64,000 nt of DNA from Hansfordia pulvinata (Eukaryota; Ascomycota; Sordariomycetes; Xylariales), in NCBI GenBank assembly GCA_006538405.1, contig BJKQ01000007.1, positions 1,860,001 through 1,924,000 on the forward strand. The letters are read 5' to 3'. Position 1 is the stretch's first letter, and each line of letters begins with the position of its first letter. Shown here in pieces: positions 1-9,407 of this stretch. The notes beneath the pieces are model-generated. The model did no database searches, was not told the origin of the DNA, and was given only the letters and a program-made list of their open reading frames with translations. A program made the translations under genes and the position numbers.

Positions 1-99
1 TGCACTACATACAGTACAATCTGGCCCCAATGACACTTGATACGTACATCTTTCTGAAGCAAGTTATCAAGCCTTCTAGTGACGCTCCTCGAAAGTGAC

Positions 100-2230
100 T
101 CACTTCCTCTTCTTGGCGCCGGCACGGCCCTCCTTGCCACTGGCCTGGGCGGCACCCTGGACGTCTTCGACTTGCGGGGTACCGTTGTCGGTAGCATCGG
201 CATCGCTCTTGGGCTTGACACCCCCCTCCGGCACCTCGTCCTCCTCGCCTCCTTGGCCAAACTCGTTGACGCGGGTGTAGTCAATCTTGTATGCCCAACG
301 CTGGTAGAGGTAGATAAAGAAGATGACATCGTCGCGCAGGGTGGCCAAGCGGTGGAGGATGGGCATCTTGATGGTAAAGGCGAAGAGGTCGTCGATGAAG
401 GTGTTGAGGAACTTGTACATCATGGCCTTGCCTGGCATGTGTGCCACGCTCTTCAGCCGGTAGTTGATGTACAGCGACGGGACCATCATCAGGAACCCGT
501 ACGCGTATACGGAGCCCACCAGCGTCGTGATGATGTACGAGTACCACGACTTGTGGCTGTCGTAGATCAGCGAATAGATGGCGTACGCCACCAGAAGCGG
601 CACTCCTGCAACGTACATGTACTTGAATGCAATCTCGTCGTACTCCTTGGTCTTCTCCTCCGTCTCGCTCAGCTTGTACTTATCCTCGAAGGCAATGCGG
701 TAGGGAATCACAGACCCTGGAGCCTCGCGCACCCGAACGTCCACGACGGTTGTGATCTTCCAGAACTCGATTAAAATACCGATACCCTGGGAGCCAAGGA
801 TCATCCAGCTGGTGTTCTGCGAGTTGTCGACCAGGTACAGGAAGACGACCGCTTGCATGAAAACATTGGCCAGGATGGACCGGACCGAAATGCCGACATT
901 GTCCTTCTTCTTGCGGTAGTGGGCGATGTCGGAACCAAACGCCAGCATCTCAAGCAGAATGTGGGCAATGCTGACGATGACAGTGACGCCTAGAAGATAA
1001 GGGTTGGAGTCGAGCAGTACCTCCTTGATCATCTCGACCTCGGTCCCATCGCCACCGCCGGGGGCAGGGCCACCGAAGGCAGCCGCGCGAGCCTGAGCCT
1101 TGGTGTTGGTCTCGATCGTGGCCATGATGTTGAACTGCCAGTTCCGCAGGTTGCCCAGATCGATGCGCATGGGGAGGGTGGTGACGGTGTCGTTAAGAAG
1201 GGTCATGTGGTTGGTGAGCTGCCAGAACGAGTTGACGAACAGCACAGGGTCTGGAGAGTGAGAGCAATGTTAGCGGGCCGAGGGTCTTGGGTGTAGGCAC
1301 CGGGAGTTACGTACAGTACCACGAGTTCTGGCCGGTCCCGTCGCGTGCGCCGGTGGCCTCAACATTGACAAATTGGCGGGTGGCTGGAGCCATCTGGGGG
1401 TAGTTGAAGACTCCGACATCGCTGACGAAAGAGATGGTGGCGTTGGGGTGGTAGTAGCTTGCGATGGTAGGGCCAGTGGGCTCATCGACGACCTCGAGAT
1501 CCTCCTCAACTTCGGATTGCGACTCGAGGAGGTTGCGCTTCTTGAATTCCTTCTTCTTGGGCAGGTACTGGGTCAGGGGGTAGACAAAGCGGTAGGCCTT
1601 GGCGGGATCAAAGTCAGGCTCGGTGGGGTCGAGGACGGCGCCGGTCAAGCCGACGTGGAAGTGACCCCAGAGAGTGCCGTTATTCTGGACCGCGCGCGGG
1701 ACGTCGAAGGTGGTCTCGGCGACGCGCGACTCGGCCGAATCGGACAGCTTGAAGGCCGTCTCACGGAGGGCGACGTATTGGTCGGGGACGTCAGCGAGCT
1801 TGCGGGGACCCCAGGAGTCGGAGAGGGTGATGACGATGTCTACAGCGCTGTCGGTGGGCCACATGGGCGCAAGCATCTGAGGGACGGGGTTGTAGGAGGC
1901 GCCGTCGTCGAGGGTGGCAGGCCTGAGGGCGAAGGGGGGGATGTCGCCGGTGGTGGTGGGGACCTTGACCTGGTTGCCTTGGGGTCGGTGGTGACGGCGG
2001 CCTGGGGCTTGCTGGGCATGAATTGCCTCATGGCGAGGTTCATGCCGCCCCAGATCAGCACGGCCTGGGCGACCCTCCGGAAGATGGATTGCTGGCGGTT
2101 CTGGGTTAGAAAGGAACAGGGCGAGAAAGAAAGGACAGGAGCGGAGGGTAGATGGGAGCGACGCGTCACTTACGCCGCCTTGTTCGGCGGCAGCAGCCGG
2201 AGCGGCCGCAGCCGCGTTCTGCTCGGGCAT
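100..2230 (-). CDS. CLPTM1-family ER membrane protein, with an apparent frameshift
   Basis: Multi-pass membrane protein of the CLPTM1 (cleft lip and palate transmembrane protein 1) family, thought to act in the ER/early secretory pathway in receptor trafficking or lipid scrambling. Model: exons 2230-2174, 2100-1315 and 1250-100; introns of 73 and 64 nt have gtaagt/gtacgt donors. The start codon at 2228-2230 opens an Ala-rich N-terminus. Exon 2 carries the first hydrophobic segment (VLIWGGMNLAMRQF) and the luminal beta-rich domain (SWYYP across the second splice). Exon 3 has about five hydrophobic segments, for example LLGVTVIVSIAHILLEML and SYIITTLVGSVYAYGFLMM. The protein ends in KKRK, which fits a C-terminal KKxx ER-retrieval signal. 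The frame breaks once, just after QAAVTTDP, at the G4 run 1981-1984 (C4 on the coding strand); one extra C restores an open frame of about 664 codons. Family assignment is firm; the N-terminal join is inferred. Confidence 0.88.
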
Positions 2231-3063
2231 TGGGACCGTCGGCGTGCCGAGAAGGGATTTGTTGTCAGCTGCCCGGTGTCGCGGCCCGGTGGAAGGGCGG
2301 CGCGAGAAAAAGGAGCGGGCTGTTGTGTTGGTGGTGGTGTCGGCGGCGGCGGCGGTGGTGGTGATGGATGGGAGATTGGAAGAAGGGTCCAATCGACGAG
2401 CAGGTGCTCTTGGGAATCGCGAATTCGGAGAGGCCACCGCGCATCACTAATCACAGGTAGGAGTACCTTTTCTACTCCGTACCTAGAACTGTGGAGCATT
2501 TGCATGGGGAAGCACGCAGTAAGAGGCTTGTAAGTCGTACATGTACTTAGGGTATGTACCCAGCTACCTTAGCGAGAAGTACCTAGGTACCTTACACGAT
2601 GGATGAGCTCACGAGTCTGGTACATGTACACTGTACCGCCGCGATTCGCAGCCCAGTTCGACTCGTTGAAGCATTTCAATTGGCCTCGCTCATGTTAAGT
2701 TCAAGATGATATAGAATGGAATAGACCTAAAACATTATTGCATCTTCCTGATTTATGATTAAACCTTCTCTTATTGTCACAGCGAGATACGAGGTGCTTC
2801 TTATCGGGCCATACGTTGACCTATTGAATTGTGGTTTACATGGAAATGTCTGGATGGGACCAGAAAAGAGCAATTCACACACACACACACACACACACAT
2901 GTATATGCCGTCCAATCAATACGGATGTAATGATTTAATTTTTATGCCTCTTTACTACTGAACACTCGTAGTAGTATTGGATCTACTTTCATGGTAGATC
3001 TAAATAGGTAGTGACTTTCCTCACTCACAGCAGCATAGCCTGCTATGGAACTTGACGCCTCAC
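2231..3063. other. Intergenic, no gene seen
   Basis: This stretch lies upstream of the CLPTM1-like gene. It holds a (CA)n microsatellite at about 2877-2899 and several TACCTAGGTACC-like short palindromes around 2540-2640. A 7-bp inverted repeat (GATCTAC/GTAGATC) lies near 2980-3000. No open frame here has protein-like composition. Confidence 0.6.
2877..2899. repeat. (CA)n microsatellite
   Basis: An uninterrupted run of about eleven CA/AC dinucleotides in intergenic DNA, read directly from the sequence. Confidence 0.9.
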
Positions 3064-4063
3064 TTATCCTCTGCTGCTCTTGGTTTTTCTATGAGTCTTA
3101 TGAGTTGCCCCTACTTTCTGCAGTCGATAACTCGGGATCAGCCAGGACTTAACCCGGTCTCTCGCGTGTCCCTTTAGGAGCTGTTCTATCAGGGTCTGGG
3201 ACTCGGGCTGCTGCGTCCAGTCCTCTTGCATCTTTTTCACGCCCGACTTCTGCCAATTCTGGACTTTGTAGCTGATGGCCAGGCGAGGGGCGATGTCCGA
3301 GACCATTGCGGTCACGATGTCGTCGTCGATGGCTCGCACCTCGAGCATTGTGTCGACTGACTGGGGCAGCTCGACCCAACCCTCGAGGTCCTCGTAAGGC
3401 AACGAGTGCGCCAGCCGGATGAAAGCCATGGCGAGGCCGTCCTCTTCCGGCACCTTGCCGCGACAGTCACTCTTGATATTTCGCGCGTTTTCCCTCAGCA
3501 GCCGCGCAAATGCATCGACAGACAAGCCCGAGTCCGAGTAGTCGACGAGCACGATGCGGTCGAAGTAGCCCATCTTGAGCAGCGGCTCTTTCAGCACCGA
3601 CTTGTAATACCATTCCACTTGCTCGCGCGAAGGTCCTGCCTGGTAGCCGAGATGCCAAATGTTCTCCTGGCTGTACAAATCTTGCATATAGTAGCGTCCG
3701 CTGACCGGTGCGAGCAGGACCTGGCGGTTGTCGCTCTCCAGAAAAGTCCAGTAGATGAAGCTTTGCCCTTTCTTAGCTCATGCTCCGATGCCCCCTGCGA
3801 GGGCCGTGACCTGGACGTCGCCGTGCTCACCTTGCGCTGTTGCCGACACATATGATCAGGTCGTTTTCATCAGTATTGGCTAGAATTTCCTCCTTTGCCT
3901 TCCAGAATTGCTCAACGACCTCCTCACTGAAACTGAAACCCTCGTTGGCCACAACACTCTAATCCACACAGTCAACTATCCGCTCACTGTCAGGGGACAA
4001 CGCACCTACCCATATCCGCAAGGCCAGCAGAACGAGGACCGTCAATAAGTTCGGAGGACGCAT
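3064..4063 (-). CDS. Predicted secreted orphan protein with phosphoribosyltransferase-like motifs
   Basis: Three-exon model (4063-4010, 3958-3831, 3760-3064; introns of 51 and 70 nt; donors gtaggt and gtgagc), giving 292 residues. The first exon encodes MRPPNLLTVLVLLALRIW, a typical short signal peptide or signal anchor. I do not recognise a named family. Two segments recall a type I phosphoribosyltransferase fold: a strand plus loop DLIICVGNSASF near residue 55, and RIVLVDYSDSGLSVDAF near residue 135, where D-Y-S-D-S-G would sit at the PRPP loop. The usual second acidic residue of that loop is Tyr here. No other catalytic signature is clear. The C-terminus is basic (THKTHRKTKSSRG). The splice joins keep frame and preserve sensible sequence across both junctions, which supports the model. 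Function is unknown; the PRTase resemblance is inference only. Confidence 0.7.
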
Positions 4064-4638
4064 CGCGGTTCTTCGAAAGCCCCCTGGCAGCTCATGGCAT
4101 CACGTCACGCGGCGGCCATTGTAAATCCCGGCGAGGGGAGATTGCCGGAGAACAAGCCTTCTTGTAATGCAAGGGCAAGCCCCGGGATGTCAAGGACTCG
4201 GCAAGAACCACCACCGGGTCGCGACAGATGAGCGGGTGACATGACGGCGTCGCCACCCCGTTCTCACGGCATGTAAGCGTTCGCCCGCTGAGAAGAGTTT
4301 AAGGGGCGACAGCCAAGACGCGGCGAAATGCTTCTTCTTCATGTGACTGAATGGCTCCGACCGTCGAAGTATTGCCCGCGAGCCCGAGCGAGATGCAGAC
4401 GAGAAATGCCCTTGTGGGGACATGACATTGTCCTCGCTTCACCCGTAACGATGCGGTCTGAAGATAGAGGCTTACGTGAGACCCGACAGCACTCGGTGCC
4501 GAAGCATCGCTAATACCTGTACTTAAAAGCCGGAAACAGTCGGGCATGGAGAAAAGCATCTGATGTCGCGCCCAGGCAGCAAGAGGTCCGGGGTCTGGCT
4601 TACGGGCATGCCCACGCACACGCCATTCCAAGACCAAG
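4064..4638. other. Intergenic, no gene seen
   Basis: Promoter region of the secreted orphan on the minus strand. Open frames on both strands are short and lack protein-like composition. Confidence 0.5.
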
Positions 4639-4928
4639 ATGGCGGACAACAGCAAGGTTCACAAACCCCCGGACTCAAAGTGGTCTTGGCATGGGATGGC
4701 AAGGGTTGGTACCAAGCTATTTCGTGTCCACAATGAGGATCTGTCGGCATTTTGCCAAGCCGTCCTCAGCAGGTATGTGACCACGCGCTCGGCCGATGCG
4801 CCTGCCGTCACGACTCTGATCGCAGGGGCTCCCAAGGGGAGGTCCTCGCAAGCGCCCTTGCCGATGCCGGCATTCACTTCCTGCTGCCGGAGGGGAAGAC
4901 TGCTGACCTCGACCTCCGCGAGCAGTAG
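4639..4928 (+). CDS. Tentative two-exon small protein (78 aa), unknown
   Basis: A possible gene with exons 4639-4772 and 4826-4928, joined by a 53-nt gtatgt...gcag intron. It starts at ATG 4639 (MADNSKVHKP) and ends at TAG 4926-4928. The spliced frame gives a coherent C-terminal part (EVLASALADAGIHFLLPEG, then acidic KTADLDLREQ), more protein-like than the unspliced frame. There is no signal peptide, membrane segment or recognised domain. A competing antisense open frame of 91 codons covers the same bases, so strand and reality are both uncertain. It lies about 175 bp upstream of the small secreted protein on the same strand. It could also be a remnant or a chance frame. Confidence 0.3.
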
Positions 4929-5103
4929 CTCCATGTCTCAGGGGCGAAGCCATATAAACTAGCTATGGTCATTGCTGAACTTTGACTCGGATGTTATCGA
5001 GGTCTGTCACAAGAAGCTGACCAATCAACCCAAAGCCCCCGAGTCCCAACCACGGATTGACTTCAAAAACCCACGAGGCATACAAGCAAGAAAAACATTC
5101 GCG

Positions 5104-5454
5104 ATGCAGTTCCTCACCATTCTCGCCATGCTCGGAGTCGCCGCGGCTTCCAAGCCCGGCCGCTGGTCGCAGAGAGTAACCGAGCTCGAGACCAGGATTG
5201 TAAGTGACCAAGAAGCACAGATGGAAAGAGGGTGGGGGGAAAGAGAGACAGAAAAGGAACCTTGCTGACGAGATGCGAAGCCCCACGAGTGCGAGTACGC
5301 CACTCTCAAGTGCACGAGGACTGGGACAGAGTGCGTCGACGTCTGCGGCGAGCACTGGGAGTGCGACCAGGAGTCCTTCGACGAGGCCACCGGCACGAGC
5401 CACTGCCAGATCATCAACGGGGGAATGATCGTCACAGACCGCGCGCGGGCTTGA
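5104..5454 (+). CDS. Small cysteine-rich secreted protein (effector-like)
   Basis: Two exons (5104-5199 and 5281-5454) around an 81-nt gtaagt...gaag intron encode 89 residues. Residues 1-16 (MQFLTILAMLGVAAAS) form a clear signal peptide. The mature part is about 70 residues with six cysteines in exon 2 (CEYATLKC, ECVDVC, ECD, HCQ), an even number consistent with three disulfides. It is acidic and has no recognised domain. Intron phase 0 falls exactly between the N-terminal helix and the Cys-rich module. Short, secreted, Cys-rich proteins of this kind are often expressed during host interaction or act as antimicrobial or hydrophobic-surface proteins; which applies here cannot be said. The start is the only ATG giving a signal peptide, and the stop TGA is at 5452-5454. 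Confidence 0.75.
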
Positions 5455-6054
5455 TCGGGAGGGGGAGCAGACAGGCCGGCACACAGGTCCAGGGGTGCAA
5501 AGGGCGACGTTCTTCGGGCAAACGTCGTTGTGGGTGTGTAATCATTCTTCTGTAACCTTTCAGCTAACAGGATTAGCTTGATGGGTTTTGTTGTCTAGGT
5601 GTTATATTGAACGTGTCGTTGAGCAAGTCGAGGAGCAGATGATACCGCGTCTTCACACTTGAAGTCAAGAAGAATAAAGGATGTGACTCATCTGGCCAAC
5701 CTGCTGTTGTGCCTCTCTGTTCGGAAATAAAAACAACATCAACCCCGCGCTTAGTACAGGTGCTTGCGTAGGACAGGGCTGCAAGTAATGTCCGCGCGGT
5801 CGTATACGCACCCATCTGATTCAACAGGGGCAGATCATTCGAGCGAATGGCAGGATGAACTTTTTTTTTCCGGGTTAGTCAAAGAGTGCTGAAGCTCGAA
5901 CGACCAGTGTGCAAGTCTATACAAACGGCCAACGCCGGAAAGCCCGCATTTCCAACGCGAGTTTGACCAGTGAAAGAGAGAAAGAGACAGACGAGGAGGC
6001 CCAGGGAAAGAATTTAGAGACCTGCACACCCCAATCTCTCCCTCCTCCGCCCTC
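5455..6054. other. Intergenic, no gene seen
   Basis: Shared 3' flank of the small secreted protein (+) and the RING gene (-). A 9-nt T run lies near 5861. No coding signal was seen. Confidence 0.5.
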
Positions 6055-6750
6055 TCACCACGACCTCCTAGAGACGTTGAGCATCATCAGTCCGCAGACG
6101 CCGCGGGCGGCAACCATCAAATACCGGCCCCAGTTGTCGATGAGCAGGCGGACCTCTCGTTGGGCGGCGGGCAGGCGACGGACGTCCGGGCGCGCCTCGT
6201 AGAAGCGGAGGATCTCGAGGGCCTTGGCGACGCGCATTAGGTCCTCGGCGACGGGGCCGATGAGCACGTGGCGAAGCTCGGCGTCGTGCAGGCGGCACCA
6301 CAGGCTCTCGAGCAGGTCCTCGACGCCGCCCTCTAGGATGGCCTGGACGACGGTGGCGCGGCAGCGCAGTATGTCCGGGTCAAGCTGCCGCTGCCAGTCC
6401 TCAACATCATCGTCATCGTCGTCGTTATTCTCCTGGCCATCCTCCCCCTCCCAGCGGTAGCAGCCGGCCCCTCCTGGCCCCCCTCCCCTCTTCTTGAGGG
6501 TGTCGTCGTCGTCGTCGTCGTCGTTGTCAGTCAGTGCCGGCTTCTGCATCAGCTGCTCCTGGGCTTGGACGGTCGGGGCGCAGGGGCGGCACAGGCCGTC
6601 GAACTCGTTGTAGCGAAGCTTGACGTTGACGGTGAAGAAGGTGCGCAGGCGGTGGCCGCACTCCGCGTAGACGAGGACGTCACGGCACATCGGGCACGTC
6701 GGAGGAGGCGGCGGCGGCGGCGGATCATGAAGCTCTCCCCCGGATCCGTA

Positions 6751-6781
<31 letters not shown>

Positions 6782-7188
6782 CTCACGTCGGCCCACTCGC
6801 TGATGCAGCTGGGGTGGAAACGGTGGCCGCAGGGGAGGCGGGTGGCGCGCTCGAGCGACAGGTGCGAATGGCAGATGCCGCAATCGATCAGCCTGCCGCG
6901 GCCCCAGTCGAGCTCTATCACGGGTGGGCGTGAGAGCAGCGCCTCCATCTCGGTCTTGATCAGAGTGGACAGGGACGACCTGTACGAGGGTGACAAGTGA
7001 GAGGAAGACGAGGAGGAGGAGGAGGGGGATAGCATGGAAATAGACATGGCCGCCGTCCTAGCCGCCTCCATATCCCTTCCGCCGCCGTCGGCCTGCGAGG
7101 GCTCGCGCGGCGTCGAGGCGGCGGACTTTTGTTTCCTGAACAGGTGGGTGTCGACCAGCTCACGAGCCCGTTCGCGCCATTTCGCCAT
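6055..7188 (-). CDS. RING-H2 finger protein, probable E3 ubiquitin ligase
   Basis: Single-exon frame of 377 residues. A RING-H2 domain spans about residues 103-168: C103-x2-C106, C120-G-H122, H125-x2-C128, then C165-P-M-C168. The spacing between the C128 and C165 ligands is stretched by an inserted Ser-rich tract and an octaproline, so the loop is much longer than usual. RING-H2 domains normally recruit an E2 and promote ubiquitin transfer. Low-complexity tracts are prominent: Ser tracts near residues 56-63 and 136-143, and poly-Asp stretches near residues 224-230 and after 250. The C-terminal 120 residues (about DPDILRCRATVVQ onward) look helical and globular but match no family I know. No membrane segment is obvious apart from a weakly hydrophobic stretch near the C-terminus (YLMVAARGVCGLMML). 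Substrate unknown. Confidence 0.8.
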
Positions 7189-9407
7189 GATATGTCCCGT
7201 CGCACAATTATCCCCCTTCTTCTTCTTCTCTCTCTCTCTCTTTCTATTTCCGCGGGCGAGTCAAGTTCAACAGGTAGAGAGAGCCTATCGAATTGTGAGA
7301 GAGACGAGGCCGCAGGTCGTGATCGCCTCTGTACTTTTTGTGTCCCTGGCGAGACTCGGGGTTTCCTCGAAGACTCCTGAATAGCTGCGATGGAGGGTGG
7401 TGTAGTTGAAAGTCAGAATGCCAAAGGCTGAGAGTCGACTTGAACCGTAGAGGTCTGCCGCCTTCCCCCTTTTTGTACAGCACATGGCGAGAGTGATGCG
7501 ACGGGTCTCTTCCACCCAGAAGCTGCCACCAGCTCCAGCTTAGAGTCATTAGACTTTGGGTCTATTGAGCTGCCCACCGGCTAAGTAGTTAGCTACGAAA
7601 GGGAGCCGCTCGAATCTGGCCGAGATGCGCAAGCGCCGGCGCCATCATGTTGCGGGCGTCAAGCTGAGGCTCATGACTCGTGATGGTGTTGAAGAGTCAT
7701 GTCAGGGGTCGAAACCGCTACTGGACAAGGGGCGAAGTCGCCGCCGGAGAAGCCGCAACAGGCGTAGTCGACCTTGCTAGCTTGGATGTTGGGGAGCTCG
7801 CAGCGAGTGTGTAAACAATCCAGGGGCTTATCCATGTGGTGCTGGCGTCAGCCGTGGTACAAGTAAGTGCTGGGTTCCATCTCTGATGGGCTTCTAAGCT
7901 GAGCTGAGCTGAGCTGTGAACGATGATGCGAATTCCGACGCGTAAGATCTGCTTTCATCTGTAGGAGAGCGAAGCACAACGGCGGGCGGATAGAACGGTG
8001 GCGACGTGGCCGGACTCGATGACCAGCGTGAGCCCACGGCGGCGTTGCACACTCGGGACTCGGCCTTGTGCGAAGACGTTGAATGAAGGGAAGGGTCCGA
8101 GACGATACATAGGTCGCACGGCTGAGGTCAGCATTCCACTTGCCAGCACCTGCACCTTCCACACGGCTCTGCACACGTTGGCACTGTGCACACACTGTAG
8201 AAGCGTCCGTCGTAGAGGTTACAAGTACCCACCCACCCACCTTGTGTACGGAGTAGAGCATGAAGCATTGACAATCTCAAGTTCTGGGGCCGGCATCAAT
8301 GCAACAAAGCAAGGTACCTTATTCATTGCAGGTAAGCACGTAAGGCCATGTACTTACGAGTACTTCTGCTGGCGCTCCGTGGACTCGTCAAGAGTAGACT
8401 TACGATTGGCGCACGGCAATACTCGTACGAGTATTCATGAAGTAGTACCTTCAATGTTACCTGAAGGTTGGTGAGGCAGAGACACTGATTGACACGCAGG
8501 CCTACGACCACGGTTATTGCATCTATTGCATGGCACTTTACAATGACACGGCCGATCTCACGCTTCCAAGCCCTGGTCTTCCAAAGGACCGGAAGTCCCT
8601 TACGGAGTGAACAGTACGAGCAAATGTGACGCTTGAGAGAAGTGAAGAGAGACACTTCTAATCCCGTAGGTGTACGAGTACTTACCTACCTACCTACCTA
8701 TCTTAGTGAGGTCATGGCTCGTCGTCAACGTCAATGAACCAGATGAGTGCACCATATCGCACGGTACGAGATCCCTAAGTTTGTGCGTATCTTGTATACT
8801 CATCGTATCTCAATGCAGCTCAAACACATGAATACTGTACAAAGTGTCTGTAATGGGCATCGGGGGTACATCTGCCCTCTCGTGATCCGAACATTGGGAT
8901 CGAAACATCAGAAACGACACGCCACAGATCGTTCTCCGAATTCATATAGACTTGTTCAAGTATCTACTAGGAGGTAAGCAGGTACGAGTACCTGATGCGC
9001 CTCACGCCGGCCGAATCGACTCCATGTCCAAATGCACACAGGCAGAGTTCTTGAGTACTTAGACTCAATATGCTCATGCTACCCTTGAACATGTACCGGA
9101 CCATTGACGCGAACTCACTCAGGTACCTCCCCCACGTTGGAGTTTCGCGCGCATTGACACCCGTCCATAGTCACCCATCCATGTTATTACGTCTGCGCCC
9201 CATCTGCCGCACCGTATCTCAACACCGACCATTATCCTGCCGCGCCCGTCCGCACCACAACCACCACAACCACCACCACCACTACACACAACACCTCACC
9301 GCACCGCGTCGTCGCTCCTCACGACCTCCCAGTTTCGAGATCGCCATAATCGCCACCGTTTCGACTTGGTTCGCTCGTACCTCGCCCCCGCCTCCCGACC
9401 CGCCGCC
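7189..9407. other. 2.2-kb intergenic region between divergent RING and MGM1 genes
   Basis: No convincing coding sequence on either strand. It contains a perfect 14-bp palindrome TACTCGTACGAGTA at 8420-8433, further TACGAGTA copies at 8355, 8673 and 8983, and a TACC tetramer run at about 8683-8701. The last 200 bp before the MGM1 start are CA/CACC-rich, as is common in fungal 5' leaders. A TCTC-rich stretch at 7220-7250 precedes the RING start on the minus strand. Confidence 0.55.
8420..8433. repeat. Perfect 14-bp palindrome TACTCGTACGAGTA
   Basis: Reads identically on both strands. It belongs to the TACGAGTA/TACTCGTA motif family scattered through the intergenic DNA of this window. Confidence 0.8.

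Noticed and set aside
2101..2173. Retention of the first CLPTM1-like intron as the explanation for the open frame across it
   Set aside because: The retained-intron frame lacks the conserved first hydrophobic segment (VLIWGGMNLAMRQF), which only the spliced frame encodes; one missing C explains the later frame change better.
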